In this document: positions 35,469 through 44,489 of the stretch, piece by piece
Layout of the letters: every line of letters begins with the position of its first letter
Numbering within the stretch: the first letter of the stretch is position 1
DNA from: Planctomycetota bacterium
GTDB lineage: Bacteria; Planctomycetota; Planctomycetia; JALXBF01
Direction: 5' to 3'
Assembly (NCBI GenBank): GCA_026991575.1
Contig: JALXBF010000106.1
Location: 1 to 55,623, forward strand
DNA: 55,623 nt
Notes under the pieces: model-generated
Databases searched by the model: none
What the model was told of the DNA's origin: nothing
The model's input: the letters and a program-made list of their open reading frames with translations, nothing else
Program-made: the position numbers and the translations under genes

Positions 35469-37902
35469 TCCGATCGCGACCGCTCCGAGCAAACGGCACG
35501 GGGGCCACCAGCGCAGCCAGGACCAACAGCCCGAGTGAGGAGAGAGCCAGACCGGGGAGCAGCAGAGGGGGACGGTAGCGTACCACGACTTCATGCTGGC
35601 CTGGCTCTAAGTCGACGGCCACCTGCCCCCAGTAGTTCAGCCGGATGGCCGCCGGTTTTCCGTTGACTTCGGCCGTCATACCGGGTGCCCACGGTTCGGC
35701 AAGCTCCAGACGCGCCGGGATCGGACACTGCACCGAAATCCGCCAGCGTCCGGCCCGACCGGCGCGATCACGCTCATACGTCACCCGCACTTCTTTACCC
35801 CCGGGCAAGACCGTCCCGTCCACGATGGCAATCGCTGCCGAGCTGAATCCCGTGTACTGGGGGCTGCTGTACAGGCGAACGCGCGGAGCGGGCTGCAGGC
35901 GGCGCAGGACCGTGACCTGGCTCAAGGCGAGCGCCTCCGTCGCAAAGAGCCGCGTCTGATACCAGCCGGGCCGCTCCGGAAATCGGCGCTCCAGCCACTC
36001 GGGCGTCACGAGCAGCAAGTGCACCGCCCATGCATCCAGTGCCCGGTTGCTCCACGTAACCCGCGTCAGGGCCAGATCCCGATCGTACCAGGCGAACATG
36101 GCTTCTGGTGGCGCGCCCCCCGCTTCCAGTAAGGGCGCCGTCACGTGCTTGAACTGAAAGGCGTCGTAACCGGTGAGCTTCTCCAACCCGACCAGGACCG
36201 CGTCCGTGTCCGGCACATACGACGGCAGAGCCAGCACCCGGCACGGCTGCTCGGGGCAGTCGCGCAGCCGAACCTTGAACCGGTCCGCGGTCGTCAGCGT
36301 CAGCGCCTTGGCTCGCGGCAGCACCGGCAGCAGGTGGGTCGCCAGCGCAATCGTCTGCTGAATCAACAGGACCTGCACGGCAAGCCAGCAGCCGCCGGTT
36401 ATTGCGGGGATTGCCACTGCCGTACTCCGCAACACGGCCACCGTCACGGCGCTGACGGCCACGACCACGCCGACCAGACCAAGTACTGTCACGAAGTAGT
36501 CCAGCACTGTGAGCGATTGCTGCTCGATCGAACGTAGCGGATCGACGCCGCAGTGCTGGGGCCACGTCAACGCCAGCACACCGCCAATGGTCCATGCCAC
36601 CAGGGCAGGTACGACGAGCCGGTTTGCCCCCCCCAGCCGCTCGCTCAGTCGCAACCGCTCCGTTAGCCACCACACGCCTGCCGCGATAAGCACAGGAATC
36701 AGCGCGCCAAACCAGAACAGCATACGGCCCGGAGCGCGGAAGAGCGCCACCCCGGGCAAAAACTCGTACAGCACCTCAAAAAGCCGCCCTTCCTTGCCCA
36801 ACGCGAACCACACGGCAAACACGCACAGCAACAGGGCGCGCCGCAGACCACGGTGCCGCAGCCCCGTGATCGCACCGAGCACCGCGAACACGGCGGCAAC
36901 CAATCCGAGCCCCAGGTTTGCCTCCCAGTAGTTCCACGGGCCGCGGTAGTTGTCGTGTGCAGAGCAGCCAAGTGAGAGCGGCAGGACGAGCTGGACCAGA
37001 TTCTGCAACGACGTCGAAAAGCTCCACGCCAGGCGTAGTGGCAGCGCCCCTGAACGAACCGTGTACGGCAAGGTGGCCAGCTGGGGCAACAGCTGAGCCG
37101 CCGCAATTGCCACGGCCAGAACTGCCGCCGTTGCCAGCAGTATGACGTGGGTCGCAAGCCAGCGGATCCCGCGCCGAGCGATCCCCCGGACGGTATCTAC
37201 CACAACGAGCAGGCCCAGGCCGAGCGCCGCGTAGTAAACCTCCTGACCGTGACCGGCGAGAAGACACAGGGCCGCGAACAGCGCAAGCAGACCGACACTG
37301 CGTCGCCGTGAGCCCGTGCGGTCCACCACCCGTTCGTATGCCCACAACAGCCATGGATACCAGGTCGCCGATGACACATGCGGCAGGTGGCCTTCCTGGA
37401 CATGGCCGGCATAGTAGGGGGCAGCCGCAGCCAACACGCCCGCCAGCAAGGCCATAAGAAACGGCAGGCCGTAGTGGAGCGCCACGACATAGACGCCGAC
37501 GGCCAGCAGCCAGGTGTGTAGCGCCATGTTCCAGCTGAACACTGCCGGCCCAGGGCTCAACGCAAACAGCCATGTACCCGGGTAGAAGACCGCCGTCTGC
37601 GGGTTGGCAATCACGGGGCGGCCGGCAAAGGCGTGTGGGTCCCAGTTGGGCAGGTGGCCACTGCGGAGCTCTTCACCGACCAGCACCCGCTGGCCCAGGT
37701 ACTGCCGGAGCGCGTCGTTGTTGCGGCCCACTGGCGGATGGATTAGCCCCCCGGGCGTGAGCAGGAGGTTCTTGTAGCAGACCAATGTCGCGGTGGCCAG
37801 GACAGCAACGGCCAGCCAATGGCGAGCACCTTGGCGCGGGTGCGGCTCGGTGGTGGCAGCCATCGTCAGCAACGATTCCTGACCGCCCAGGCGGTGTGTC
37901 AC
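35458..37902 (-). CDS. YfhO-like polytopic membrane protein, GT-C type
   Basis: 814 residues with about 12 hydrophobic helices over the first 520, then a soluble beta-rich domain and one last C-terminal helix (LLLPGLALSSLGLLVLAALV). Near the N-terminus RNNDALRQYLGQRVLVGEELRSGHLPNWDPHAFAGRP matches the YfhO/bacterial membrane protein pattern (charged loop, then PNWDP, then NPQTAVFYPG). These are GT-C-fold glycosyltransferase relatives using polyprenyl-phosphate sugars. The C-terminal domain (VRVTYERDRAGRAG, ATVDLEPGQHEVVVRY-like) should face outside. The start overlaps the metG stop as GTGA, favouring GTG 37902; ATG 37863, with AGGA upstream, is an alternative that begins just before the first helix. 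Confidence 0.75.
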   Translation of the reverse strand: MTHRLGGQESLLTMAATTEPHPRQGARHWLAVAVLATATLVCYKNLLLTPGGLIHPPVGRNNDALRQYLGQRVLVGEELRSGHLPNWDPHAFAGRPVIANPQTAVFYPGTWLFALSPGPAVFSWNMALHTWLLAVGVYVVALHYGLPFLMALLAGVLAAAAPYYAGHVQEGHLPHVSSATWYPWLLWAYERVVDRTGSRRRSVGLLALFAALCLLAGHGQEVYYAALGLGLLVVVDTVRGIARRGIRWLATHVILLATAAVLAVAIAAAQLLPQLATLPYTVRSGALPLRLAWSFSTSLQNLVQLVLPLSLGCSAHDNYRGPWNYWEANLGLGLVAAVFAVLGAITGLRHRGLRRALLLCVFAVWFALGKEGRLFEVLYEFLPGVALFRAPGRMLFWFGALIPVLIAAGVWWLTERLRLSERLGGANRLVVPALVAWTIGGVLALTWPQHCGVDPLRSIEQQSLTVLDYFVTVLGLVGVVVAVSAVTVAVLRSTAVAIPAITGGCWLAVQVLLIQQTIALATHLLPVLPRAKALTLTTADRFKVRLRDCPEQPCRVLALPSYVPDTDAVLVGLEKLTGYDAFQFKHVTAPLLEAGGAPPEAMFAWYDRDLALTRVTWSNRALDAWAVHLLLVTPEWLERRFPERPGWYQTRLFATEALALSQVTVLRRLQPAPRVRLYSSPQYTGFSSAAIAIVDGTVLPGGKEVRVTYERDRAGRAGRWRISVQCPIPARLELAEPWAPGMTAEVNGKPAAIRLNYWGQVAVDLEPGQHEVVVRYRPPLLLPGLALSSLGLLVLAALVAPVPFARSGRDRITE

Positions 37903-39446
37903 TGGATGCGCGGAAACAGGGGACGGACCCGGCCCTTCTCGGTTGGAGCGGTTACCTTCAGATCCATAGCCAGCGGACCGGTCCGAGCGGCCATGTCCCA
38001 GTGGATGTCGGCAAAGGCCGGCGTAAAGTTGAATGCCGTATACAGCTTCTGGGCTGTCTGGGGCATGAACGGTGCGATGTACACGGCCGCGGTGCGCAGC
38101 GTACTGGCCAGATTTGCCAGGACTTCCTTACAGCGGTCCCGGTCGGTCTTGGCTAGTTCAAATGGCTTCGTGCGATCCACGTACCGGTTTGCTCGGTCCA
38201 GGATCCCTTCCCAGATCATGGCCAGAGCCATGTGGTACTCGCATGCAGCCATCCTGGCGGTCAGCTCACGGTGAAACGCCTCTAGGTCCAGATCGCCCAA
38301 GACCTCCTGCGGCACCAGCCCTGCGGTTCCTTCAAGGTTCCCCTCGAAGTACCGCAGGCACATGCTGAGAGTTCGACTGTAGAGGTTGCCCAGGTTGTTG
38401 GCGAGGTCTGAGTTGTACACGGAGACGAACTGGTCGAAGCTGAACTCGCCGTCGCCTGTGAACGGGCACAGGCGCAGCAGAACATAGCGGAATGCGTCCG
38501 CACCGAACTGGCCGACCAGGTCCATCGGATCGACGACGTTCCCTAACGACTTCGACATCTTGGCTCCTTTGATGAGCACGAAGCCATGCACTTGAACGCG
38601 GTGCGGCAACTCCAGACCGGCGGCCATGAGCATGGCAGGCCACAGGGCACAGTGAAACCGCGTAATGTCCTTTCCGATCACGTGCATCTCCGCCGGCCAC
38701 CAGCGCCGGAACTTCGCCTCGTCCGTGCCGTAGCCGATGCCGGTGATGTAGTTCAGCAGAGCGTCGAACCAGACATAGATCCGCTGCTGCGGGTCGAACG
38801 GCACCGGGATACCCCAGTCGAGGTTCTGGCGGGTGATCGAGATATCTTCCAGGCCGGACTCGACCAGCGCCACCACCTCGTTGCGTCTCGACTCGGGCTG
38901 GATGAACTCCGGATTGTCCCGGTACAGCTTCAGGAGCCGGTCCTGAAATCGGGACAGCGCGAAGAAGTAGTTCTCCTCGCGCACGGTCTTCAGTTCAAGT
39001 TGCGGATGCTGCTCACACCTGCCGTCAACTAGGTCCTTTGCTGTCTTGAACGCCTCACATCCCTCGCAATAGATGCCCTCGTACGCCTTGCGGTAGATGT
39101 AGCCGGCGTCGTGGACGATCTGGATGAACTTCTGGCAGCCGGTCCAGTGCCGCGGCTCGCTGGTCTGGATGAACTCGTCGTTGGAGATGTTCAAGTCGCG
39201 CCAGGCAGCCTTGAACACCTCGGCCATCTGGTCAACATAGCTCTTCGGATCGAGGCCGAGCTCGGCAGCACGACGCGATACCTTCACCGTGTTCTCGTCG
39301 TTGCCGATCAGGAAAAACGTCGGTTGGCCAAGCATGCGGCGGAAACGGGCCTGCACGTCTGCCCCGATCTTCTCGAACGCATGACCGATGTGCGGCTTAT
39401 TGTTCGGGTAGTCGATCGCTGTCGTGATGTAGAACTTTTCGGCCAT
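37899..39446 (-). CDS. metG: methionyl-tRNA synthetase
   Basis: 515 residues, a class I synthetase that charges tRNA-Met. The HIGH motif is NNKPHIGHAFEK (about 15-26) and the KMSKS loop is KGAKMSKSLGNVVDP (about 297-311). The zinc knuckle is of the single type: CEGCEAF ... GRCEQHP (about 126-146) with three Cys and a His in place of a full CxxC-CxxC pair. VWFDALLNYITGIGY and ISRFHCALWPAML-like stretches complete the catalytic domain. The anticodon-binding helices run to the end; there is no C-terminal tRNA-binding (EMAP) domain. The next gene starts within its stop codon. Confidence 0.96.
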   Translation of the reverse strand: MAEKFYITTAIDYPNNKPHIGHAFEKIGADVQARFRRMLGQPTFFLIGNDENTVKVSRRAAELGLDPKSYVDQMAEVFKAAWRDLNISNDEFIQTSEPRHWTGCQKFIQIVHDAGYIYRKAYEGIYCEGCEAFKTAKDLVDGRCEQHPQLELKTVREENYFFALSRFQDRLLKLYRDNPEFIQPESRRNEVVALVESGLEDISITRQNLDWGIPVPFDPQQRIYVWFDALLNYITGIGYGTDEAKFRRWWPAEMHVIGKDITRFHCALWPAMLMAAGLELPHRVQVHGFVLIKGAKMSKSLGNVVDPMDLVGQFGADAFRYVLLRLCPFTGDGEFSFDQFVSVYNSDLANNLGNLYSRTLSMCLRYFEGNLEGTAGLVPQEVLGDLDLEAFHRELTARMAACEYHMALAMIWEGILDRANRYVDRTKPFELAKTDRDRCKEVLANLASTLRTAAVYIAPFMPQTAQKLYTAFNFTPAFADIHWDMAARTGPLAMDLKVTAPTEKGRVRPLFPRIQ

Positions 39447-39519
39447 TGGCTCTCCGTCCTGCCGTCACCCGTGCACCGATCCTATCCATGGTATGCCGCC
39501 GTCGGCAGGCTTGGCGGGC

Positions 39520-39525
39520 TAGAAT
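39520..39525 (+). promoter_or_regulatory. TAGAAT, possible -10 element ahead of rsgA
   Basis: The hexamer ends 31 bases before the chosen rsgA GTG, in the divergent gap with metG. No good -35 at 17 bases. Confidence 0.3.
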
Positions 39526-39556
39526 TCCGCGAACCGAGCTAGCTGGAGTATGGCAC

Positions 39557-40750
39557 GTGGGTCGGAAGCACCGCAAGGGCAAGAAGAAGATCCGGGTCTC
39601 GTTCCGCAAGAAGAAGGAACAGAAGGGCCCCCGCGAGGACTGGACCCGAAAGTACAAGGAGCTTGGCGACGACGTCGGCGACGTGCCGACCTGGGAGACG
39701 GTGCGAGCCAAGGGGGAGCGGTCGCGGCGACGCACGATCATCGTCGACGCCGACGCCGACCTGGACCAGGAAACCGCACCGCTGGCGCAGGCGACCGATG
39801 AGAAGGGTACCTGGATCAGGGGCCGGGTGCTGGAGGTTATCGGCGCGCGGGCGCTGGTAGAGGGGGAGGACGGCCAGGTCTACGTCTGTGCCGTCAGCGG
39901 CGTGCTGCGGAGCGTGGCCATCGACGAGCGGAGCTCTGTGGTGGCCGGCGACCTGGTAGCCGTGCGACTGGCCGAAGGGGCAGTCTCCGGTCCAGACATC
40001 CGCGAACCCCAGGGCATGATCGAGCGGGTCGAGCCCCGCCGGACCATGCTCACGCGAGCCTACCGCGGCAAGGAGCAGGTGGTCGCGGCCAACGTCGATC
40101 AGGTGGTCGTCGTGGTGACACCGGCCGACCCACCCCTGAAACTCAACCTGCTGGATCGCTACCTCGTGGCCGCCGGTCAGGGGAATCTGGACGCGGTCAT
40201 CTGTCTGAACAAGGTCGACCTCGCAGAGTTGGACGAGTTCGTGAGCATCCTGGGGCTCTACGCGCAGCTTGGCTATCAGACCGTAGCGACCAGCGCCACC
40301 ACCGGCTTTGGACTCGAACGACTCAAGCACCTCTTGTCTGGCAAGATCAGTGTGCTGGCCGGCCAGAGCGGCGTCGGGAAATCCTCGCTCATCAACGCCC
40401 TCCAGCCCGGCCTGAACCTGCGCACCCGCGAGGTGAGCAAAGCAACGGGCCACGGTCGACACACGACCACCGTCACCCGCCTGTACAAGTGGCACTTTGG
40501 CGGCTGGGTGGTGGACACGCCGGGCATTCGCCAGTTCAGCCTCTGGAACGTCAAACCCGAGGAGCTCGAAGGGTACTTCGTGGAGTTCCGGCCCTACGTG
40601 CCGTACTGTCGCTTTCCCAGCTGCACGCACACCCATGAACAAGGTTGTGCCGTGAAACGAGCCGTGGCGCGCGGTGAGATCGACGCCGCACGCTACCAGC
40701 GCTACTGCAACCTCTATTTCGGTGAAGAAGAGAAGTTCGAAGAGGAGTAA
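39557..40750 (+). CDS. rsgA: ribosome small-subunit GTPase RsgA (YjeQ) with Lys-rich N-terminus
   Basis: 397 residues from GTG 39557, chosen because GGAG lies nine bases upstream; the frame is open back to 39446. A strongly basic extension (about 1-40, with KHRKGKKK and FRKKKEQKGP) and an acidic patch precede the OB fold. The GTPase is circularly permuted, as in the family: LNKVDLAEL (G4) before GQSGVGKSSLINAL (G1), then TTTVTRLY (G2) and DTPGIRQFS (G3). The C-terminal zinc motif is CRFPSCTHTHEQGC. RsgA tests maturing 30S subunits. The Lys/Arg-rich lead may strengthen rRNA binding, which is inference. It ends 50 bases before the cation exchanger. Confidence 0.93.
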   Translation: MGRKHRKGKKKIRVSFRKKKEQKGPREDWTRKYKELGDDVGDVPTWETVRAKGERSRRRTIIVDADADLDQETAPLAQATDEKGTWIRGRVLEVIGARALVEGEDGQVYVCAVSGVLRSVAIDERSSVVAGDLVAVRLAEGAVSGPDIREPQGMIERVEPRRTMLTRAYRGKEQVVAANVDQVVVVVTPADPPLKLNLLDRYLVAAGQGNLDAVICLNKVDLAELDEFVSILGLYAQLGYQTVATSATTGFGLERLKHLLSGKISVLAGQSGVGKSSLINALQPGLNLRTREVSKATGHGRHTTTVTRLYKWHFGGWVVDTPGIRQFSLWNVKPEELEGYFVEFRPYVPYCRFPSCTHTHEQGCAVKRAVARGEIDAARYQRYCNLYFGEEEKFEEE

Positions 40751-40800
40751 TCCCGGAAGCTTGCGCGCTCGCTGCTCGCACACGCCGCGACAACCGCACC

Positions 40801-41922
40801 ATGAACCCGATCTCACGAAAGCTGCTAGGCCTCGGCCTGAACTGGCTGCTGCTGCTTATCCCGGTCGCTCTGGTGCTGGAAGTCGGCCACAAGCTTGGCT
40901 ACGACTGGGCCAGCCCGACGGCGATTTTCGTCACCAGCGCGGTGGCCATCATCCCACTGGCCGGATGGATGGGACGCGCCACCGAGCACCTGGCCTCGCG
41001 ACTGGGCGAAGGGGTTGGCGGCCTGTTGAACGCCACGCTTGGCAACGCAGCGGAAGCAATCATCGCGCTGGTGGCCCTCTGGGAGGCGACCGATCCGGAA
41101 AAGCAGGAGCTGATGCATGGCATCGTCAAAGCCTCTCTGACCGGATCGATCATCGGGAACATCCTCTTGGTGCTGGGCCTGGCACTGCTTGTCGGCGGGC
41201 TTCGGCATCAGGTCCAGCGGTTCAACGTCACCGCGGCTCGAGCCAATTCGACCCTGTTGACCATCGCCGTTGCGGCATTCCTGTTGCCGGCGCTGCTGTC
41301 CTACATCGTGCCCTCCAGTGCCGAAGCGATCGATGCGCTCAGCGTCGAGATCTCACTCTTGTTACTCGTTGCCTACGGGCTCAGCCTCACCTTCTCGCTC
41401 GTGACGCATCGGCACCTCTACGAAGGGGCCGCCGCCGAAGAACACGGCCACGAGCAGGCATGGCCGGTAGCCAAAGCGATCGGGGTACTCGTGGCCACGA
41501 CCGTGGGCATCGCCTTCCTGGCCGAGTGGATGGTTGGGTCCGTGCAGGAAGCCGCTCACACGTTCGGCCTCAGCGACGTGTTTGTCGGTGTGATCATCGT
41601 CGCTGTTGTCGGCAACGCCGCCGAGCACAGCACCGCCGTGCTGGTGGCCGCGCGGAACCGGATGGACCTGAGCCTGGCCATCGCCGCCGGTTCTTCCATT
41701 CAGATCGCCATTTTCGTGGCGCCGGCACTCGTGTTGCTGAGCCACGCCTTTGGCGCCCCGATGGACTTCGTGTTCACGGTCCCCGAAATCGTGGCCGTGG
41801 CTCTGTCGGTATGGGTCGTGGACCAGATATCCGGCGACGGCCAGAGCAACTGGCTCGAAGGCGCCATGCTGCTGGTCGTGTACGCGTTGATCGCGCTGCT
41901 GTTCTACCACCTGCCGCAGTAG
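40801..41922 (+). CDS. CAX-type calcium/proton antiporter
   Basis: 373 residues with 11 or so membrane helices. The two alpha repeats of the CaCA family are plain: [18 protein letters not shown]-like [15 protein letters not shown] (about 77-91) and [14 protein letters not shown] (about 275-288), each carrying the GNAAE cation-binding Glu. [16 protein letters not shown] follows the first repeat, and [16 protein letters not shown] follows the second. Between the halves there is a short loop with [17 protein letters not shown], which may bind metal. It would exchange cytosolic Ca2+ for H+ across the inner membrane. The N-terminus [20 protein letters not shown] is the first helix. The upstream gene rsgA is 50 bases away. 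Confidence 0.92.
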   Translation: MNPISRKLLGLGLNWLLLLIPVALVLEVGHKLGYDWASPTAIFVTSAVAIIPLAGWMGRATEHLASRLGEGVGGLLNATLGNAAEAIIALVALWEATDPEKQELMHGIVKASLTGSIIGNILLVLGLALLVGGLRHQVQRFNVTAARANSTLLTIAVAAFLLPALLSYIVPSSAEAIDALSVEISLLLLVAYGLSLTFSLVTHRHLYEGAAAEEHGHEQAWPVAKAIGVLVATTVGIAFLAEWMVGSVQEAAHTFGLSDVFVGVIIVAVVGNAAEHSTAVLVAARNRMDLSLAIAAGSSIQIAIFVAPALVLLSHAFGAPMDFVFTVPEIVAVALSVWVVDQISGDGQSNWLEGAMLLVVYALIALLFYHLPQ

Positions 41923-42146
41923 CCCGTCTTGTAGGCTTCACAGGTCAAGCAGCGATTGCGGTTGCCAGAGATCGTGCGCCGTACAAACGCGGCCTCCCGA
42001 CACACCGAGTCGCTCCCTTCCGGCCGTCCGCCCGCCGTTGCCGACGACATGGGAAGCGCCCGGCGAACTGGGGGTCAGCGGTAGAATGGGCAAGCGAGGA
42101 GTTTCCGGACGATGTACCCAGGTGCATGGGTGCCGCGTGTCAGGGG

Positions 42147-42152
42147 TAGAAT
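42147..42152 (+). promoter_or_regulatory. TAGAAT, possible -10 element of tRNA-Ser
   Basis: The hexamer ends 11 bases before the mature tRNA, nearly the spacing seen at tRNA-Pro. A second TAGAAT sits at 42082-42087. The 240 bases from 41923 to the tRNA hold no supported gene. Confidence 0.35.
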
Positions 42153-42163
42153 AGGTGGGCTGA

Positions 42164-42250
42164 GGAGAGGTGCCAGAGCGGCCGATTGGGCCGGTTTTGA
42201 AAACCGGTGACCCCGCAAGGGGTCCGTGGGTTCGAATCCCACCCTCTCCG
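42164..42250 (+). tRNA. tRNA-Ser (anticodon UGA)
   Basis: An 87-base class II tRNA. Acceptor GGAGAGG pairs with CCTCTCC, discriminator G. The anticodon stem CCGGT/ACCGG encloses TTTGAAA (anticodon TGA). The long variable arm CCCCGCAAGGGG and T arm GTGGG-TTCGAAT-CCCAC are intact. CCA is not encoded. Confidence 0.97.
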
Positions 42251-42968
42251 CTTCCTCGGCTGGCTCCAGGCGGGTCATTCCATAGCAAGGTGCGCCTGGG
42301 TGCCCGGGGTGTACGCGCCGCAAGCGACTTCGCGCCACGCTTATCGCCCTTCGCAGCCTGGAGACCGACAGGCTCGGTGTGTGCTGCGCGCGTAAGGGAA
42401 GAGCAACTCGAAGAACAGCACACCGAAGGAGCTCACCCACATCAGTCCTCAGAGCAGCGGTTGCCCTATGGGCTGGTGAGGTCGCCGTCGCCATCAGAGA
42501 TCCGGATCTGTCCGAGCTGCCACCGTTCTTAGGTCCACCACGGGAGCCGCCCGAGGGAGCGTGTCCTGTGACGAGCGCCGTTTCGCAAGATCCGGCCACC
42601 CCCGGAAGGAACGCTACGCGGCTCCGACGGAACGCCTCCATCACCCGAAAAGGTCGACGTGCCACACACAGTCACACGCAACGCCACCACATCCATGCTT
42701 GCCAACGGCTGACGTAGGTTCGCTCACTGCGGCGGCGAGTCGGGGACTGGCTCCAGCCGGCACTCCACGTAAAGCCTTTTCCCCGTGTCCATCCGGCATC
42801 TCCCTGGTACACCGCCCCTCAACGCTGACCGGTATACGTTCTCCTAAGATGCTCCTCCTGTGGCAGGCCATGTCACCCTTCAGCTGCTACGGTCCGAGCG
42901 CATCCGCTCTGGGGGCCGGATCCCCTCGGGAGAGCTATCGCGAGTATCTACGGCGAATTTCCGGGCAG
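42251..42968. other. gene-poor stretch of about 720 bases after tRNA-Ser
   Basis: No frame on either strand has a convincing start and composition; the longest ones are antisense to the tRNA or to the next gene. One imperfect hairpin stands out: CGGTGTGTGCTG (42375-42386) can pair with CAGCACACCG (42416-42425), with a two-base bulge and a 29-base loop. It may be part of a structured RNA, but I recognise no family. Confidence 0.35.
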
Positions 42969-44189
42969 TTAGAAGTCCAGAGAGTTGCCGGTGCCGCGCT
43001 CCAGCCGAAATGCTCGATGGCACTGATTGCAGATGCGATTGAGCTGCGAGACTGCCTTGCGCGCCTGATCGCGGTCCTTCCGCCGGCTTGCCTCGGCAGC
43101 CTTCAGTGCCCACTGCTCCATGTCGCGTGCGTACTTCACATACGTTGGCTCGTTGCTCCGGTAGAAGGAGGAAACGCGCGACAGGATGGCCAGCAGCTTC
43201 GCTTCGTGTGCAAAGAGGTAGTTGTCCTTGTCGAACGTGGGGGTGTTTACCCCCCCGCGAATCCGCTTGAACCCGGTCTCAATCCGAGCCATCAGATCTC
43301 CCAGCGACGCCACGTCCTCCCACGTCACGGGCTCGCCAGCCTCCCCGCTACTCTGGCCGGACAGAAGCGCAGCAGCCTCCTCGTAAGCCATTTTGGCCTC
43401 CTCATAGTTTTCCGCCGATCGTTCCGAAGCGGCGAGCTGCAGATCCATGGCAAGCTCAGCCAGCGTGCGTGCCACGCGACGCAGCTTCCGATCCGCATCT
43501 GGATGTTCCTGAAGAATCACGGCCAAGATGCCGAGCACGGCGGCGTCGCCTTCGAGCTCCCGGAAGTACCGGTCGAAGTCTTTCCGCGTGCGCAGCTTCA
43601 GCTCCACCTGCTCCAGCAGGAACTGCAGCTCCTGGCGAAGCTCCTCAACCGAGATGTAGTCCTTCCAATCGACCGTTTGCTCACGGCCGTCTGCAGCCTC
43701 TTCGGCCGGCACGTCACCCTTCTCCGTTCCGTTCCTCTGTACCGACTCGCCGGCAGAGGCCACCGGTTCAGTGGCGGCACGATCGGCGTCGCCAGGAAGC
43801 TGCGGAGTCGGTTCTGGCGACGTGGGTTGGCGGTGCCGGCGGAGAATGATCCGCGGAATCTTACGTCGGCGCTTCGCAGGCTTCGCCGCGGCATCCGAAC
43901 CGCTACGTTTGGTAGCCCCCGCCGTCTTTGAACCGCCACGCCCTGGTCGGTCCGAACTGGCGGACTTGGCAGGCCGAGCCTTCGGCCGTTTTGATTCCCG
44001 GGCGTGGGCAGTCCCTGTGGCACCGGCTCCCGTGTCCCGCTGCTGAGAACTGTTCGTCTCACCCCGGGCAAGCATCCGATCGAGCTCAGGGGGCCGGCGG
44101 TAACAAGCAGCCAGCATCAGGCACACCAGCGCCGTCACCGCCAGGGCCAGCGTACCTAACGGCAGCCGCCATTCGGTGGTTCGCTTCAT
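42969..44189 (-). CDS. lipoprotein with C-terminal CxxCH, cytochrome c'/c556-like helical domain
   Basis: 406 residues. The N-terminal signal ends in a lipobox (LMLAAC, Cys about 29). A long basic, Pro/Ala/Ser-rich linker follows (about 40-150, with KPAKRRRKIPRIILRRHR). The rest is helical: about 155-400 with ELRQELQFLLEQVELKLR, RKLRRVARTLAELAMDLQLA, EEAKMAYEEAAALL and a last helix ending ICNQCHRAFR (CNQCH about 387-391). A single haem motif near the C-terminus of a helical bundle is the plan of class II cytochromes (c', c556). I infer a membrane-tethered, c-type haem protein. Redox or gas-binding function is not established. Confidence 0.7.
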   Translation of the reverse strand: MKRTTEWRLPLGTLALAVTALVCLMLAACYRRPPELDRMLARGETNSSQQRDTGAGATGTAHARESKRPKARPAKSASSDRPGRGGSKTAGATKRSGSDAAAKPAKRRRKIPRIILRRHRQPTSPEPTPQLPGDADRAATEPVASAGESVQRNGTEKGDVPAEEAADGREQTVDWKDYISVEELRQELQFLLEQVELKLRTRKDFDRYFRELEGDAAVLGILAVILQEHPDADRKLRRVARTLAELAMDLQLAASERSAENYEEAKMAYEEAAALLSGQSSGEAGEPVTWEDVASLGDLMARIETGFKRIRGGVNTPTFDKDNYLFAHEAKLLAILSRVSSFYRSNEPTYVKYARDMEQWALKAAEASRRKDRDQARKAVSQLNRICNQCHRAFRLERGTGNSLDF

Positions 44190-44306
44190 CGCCGCAGAAG
44201 CCTCCCCGGCTGTGAGCGCAACCCGGCGCGCCAGGCCAGGCCACAGCCGCTGATCAAGGCCGAGGCTGTCGCATGTGACCCGCTGCGGCGCCGCGGCAGC
44301 GGCGGG

Positions 44307-44438
44307 CTACTCAATGGGACCGTAGCGATCCCAGGTGCGACCAGGCATTGGCCGACGGAATCGCCCTTTGCGTCCACGGCGGCGCACTCCCTTCTTCGGC
44401 AACATAACGATCGTCCGGCGTCGTTTTCTCTTGGCCAT
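44307..44438 (-). CDS. small, very basic hypothetical protein (43 residues)
   Basis: ATG 44438 has GGAG seven bases upstream and opens a 43-codon frame reading MAKRKRRRTIVML, KKGVRRRGRKGRFRRP, then MPGRTWDRYGPIE. About 40 % of residues are Arg or Lys. The size and charge suggest binding to RNA or the ribosome; I do not recognise it as a known ribosomal protein. A longer frame reaches 45248 but only as antisense of the glycosyltransferase gene. It is divergent from that gene, with about 50 bases between. Confidence 0.5.
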   Translation of the reverse strand: MAKRKRRRTIVMLPKKGVRRRGRKGRFRRPMPGRTWDRYGPIE

Positions 44439-44489
44439 CACAAGCTCCGGATACTCAGCCACGGAATCAGGATTCCGACGTACATCGTA

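Noticed and set aside
42585-42625. CCCCCGGAAGGAAC resembling the SRP RNA tip
   Set aside because: The AGCAG side and the flanking helix of SRP RNA are missing.
42075-42665. Minus-strand frames with RVGFEPTDP and GGIRTHGPLAG peptides
   Set aside because: False translation opposite tRNA-Ser; no ribosome site or family match in the remainder.
42561-43931. 456-codon plus-strand frame
   Set aside because: Antisense to the cytochrome-like lipoprotein, which has a lipobox, CxxCH and sensible helices.
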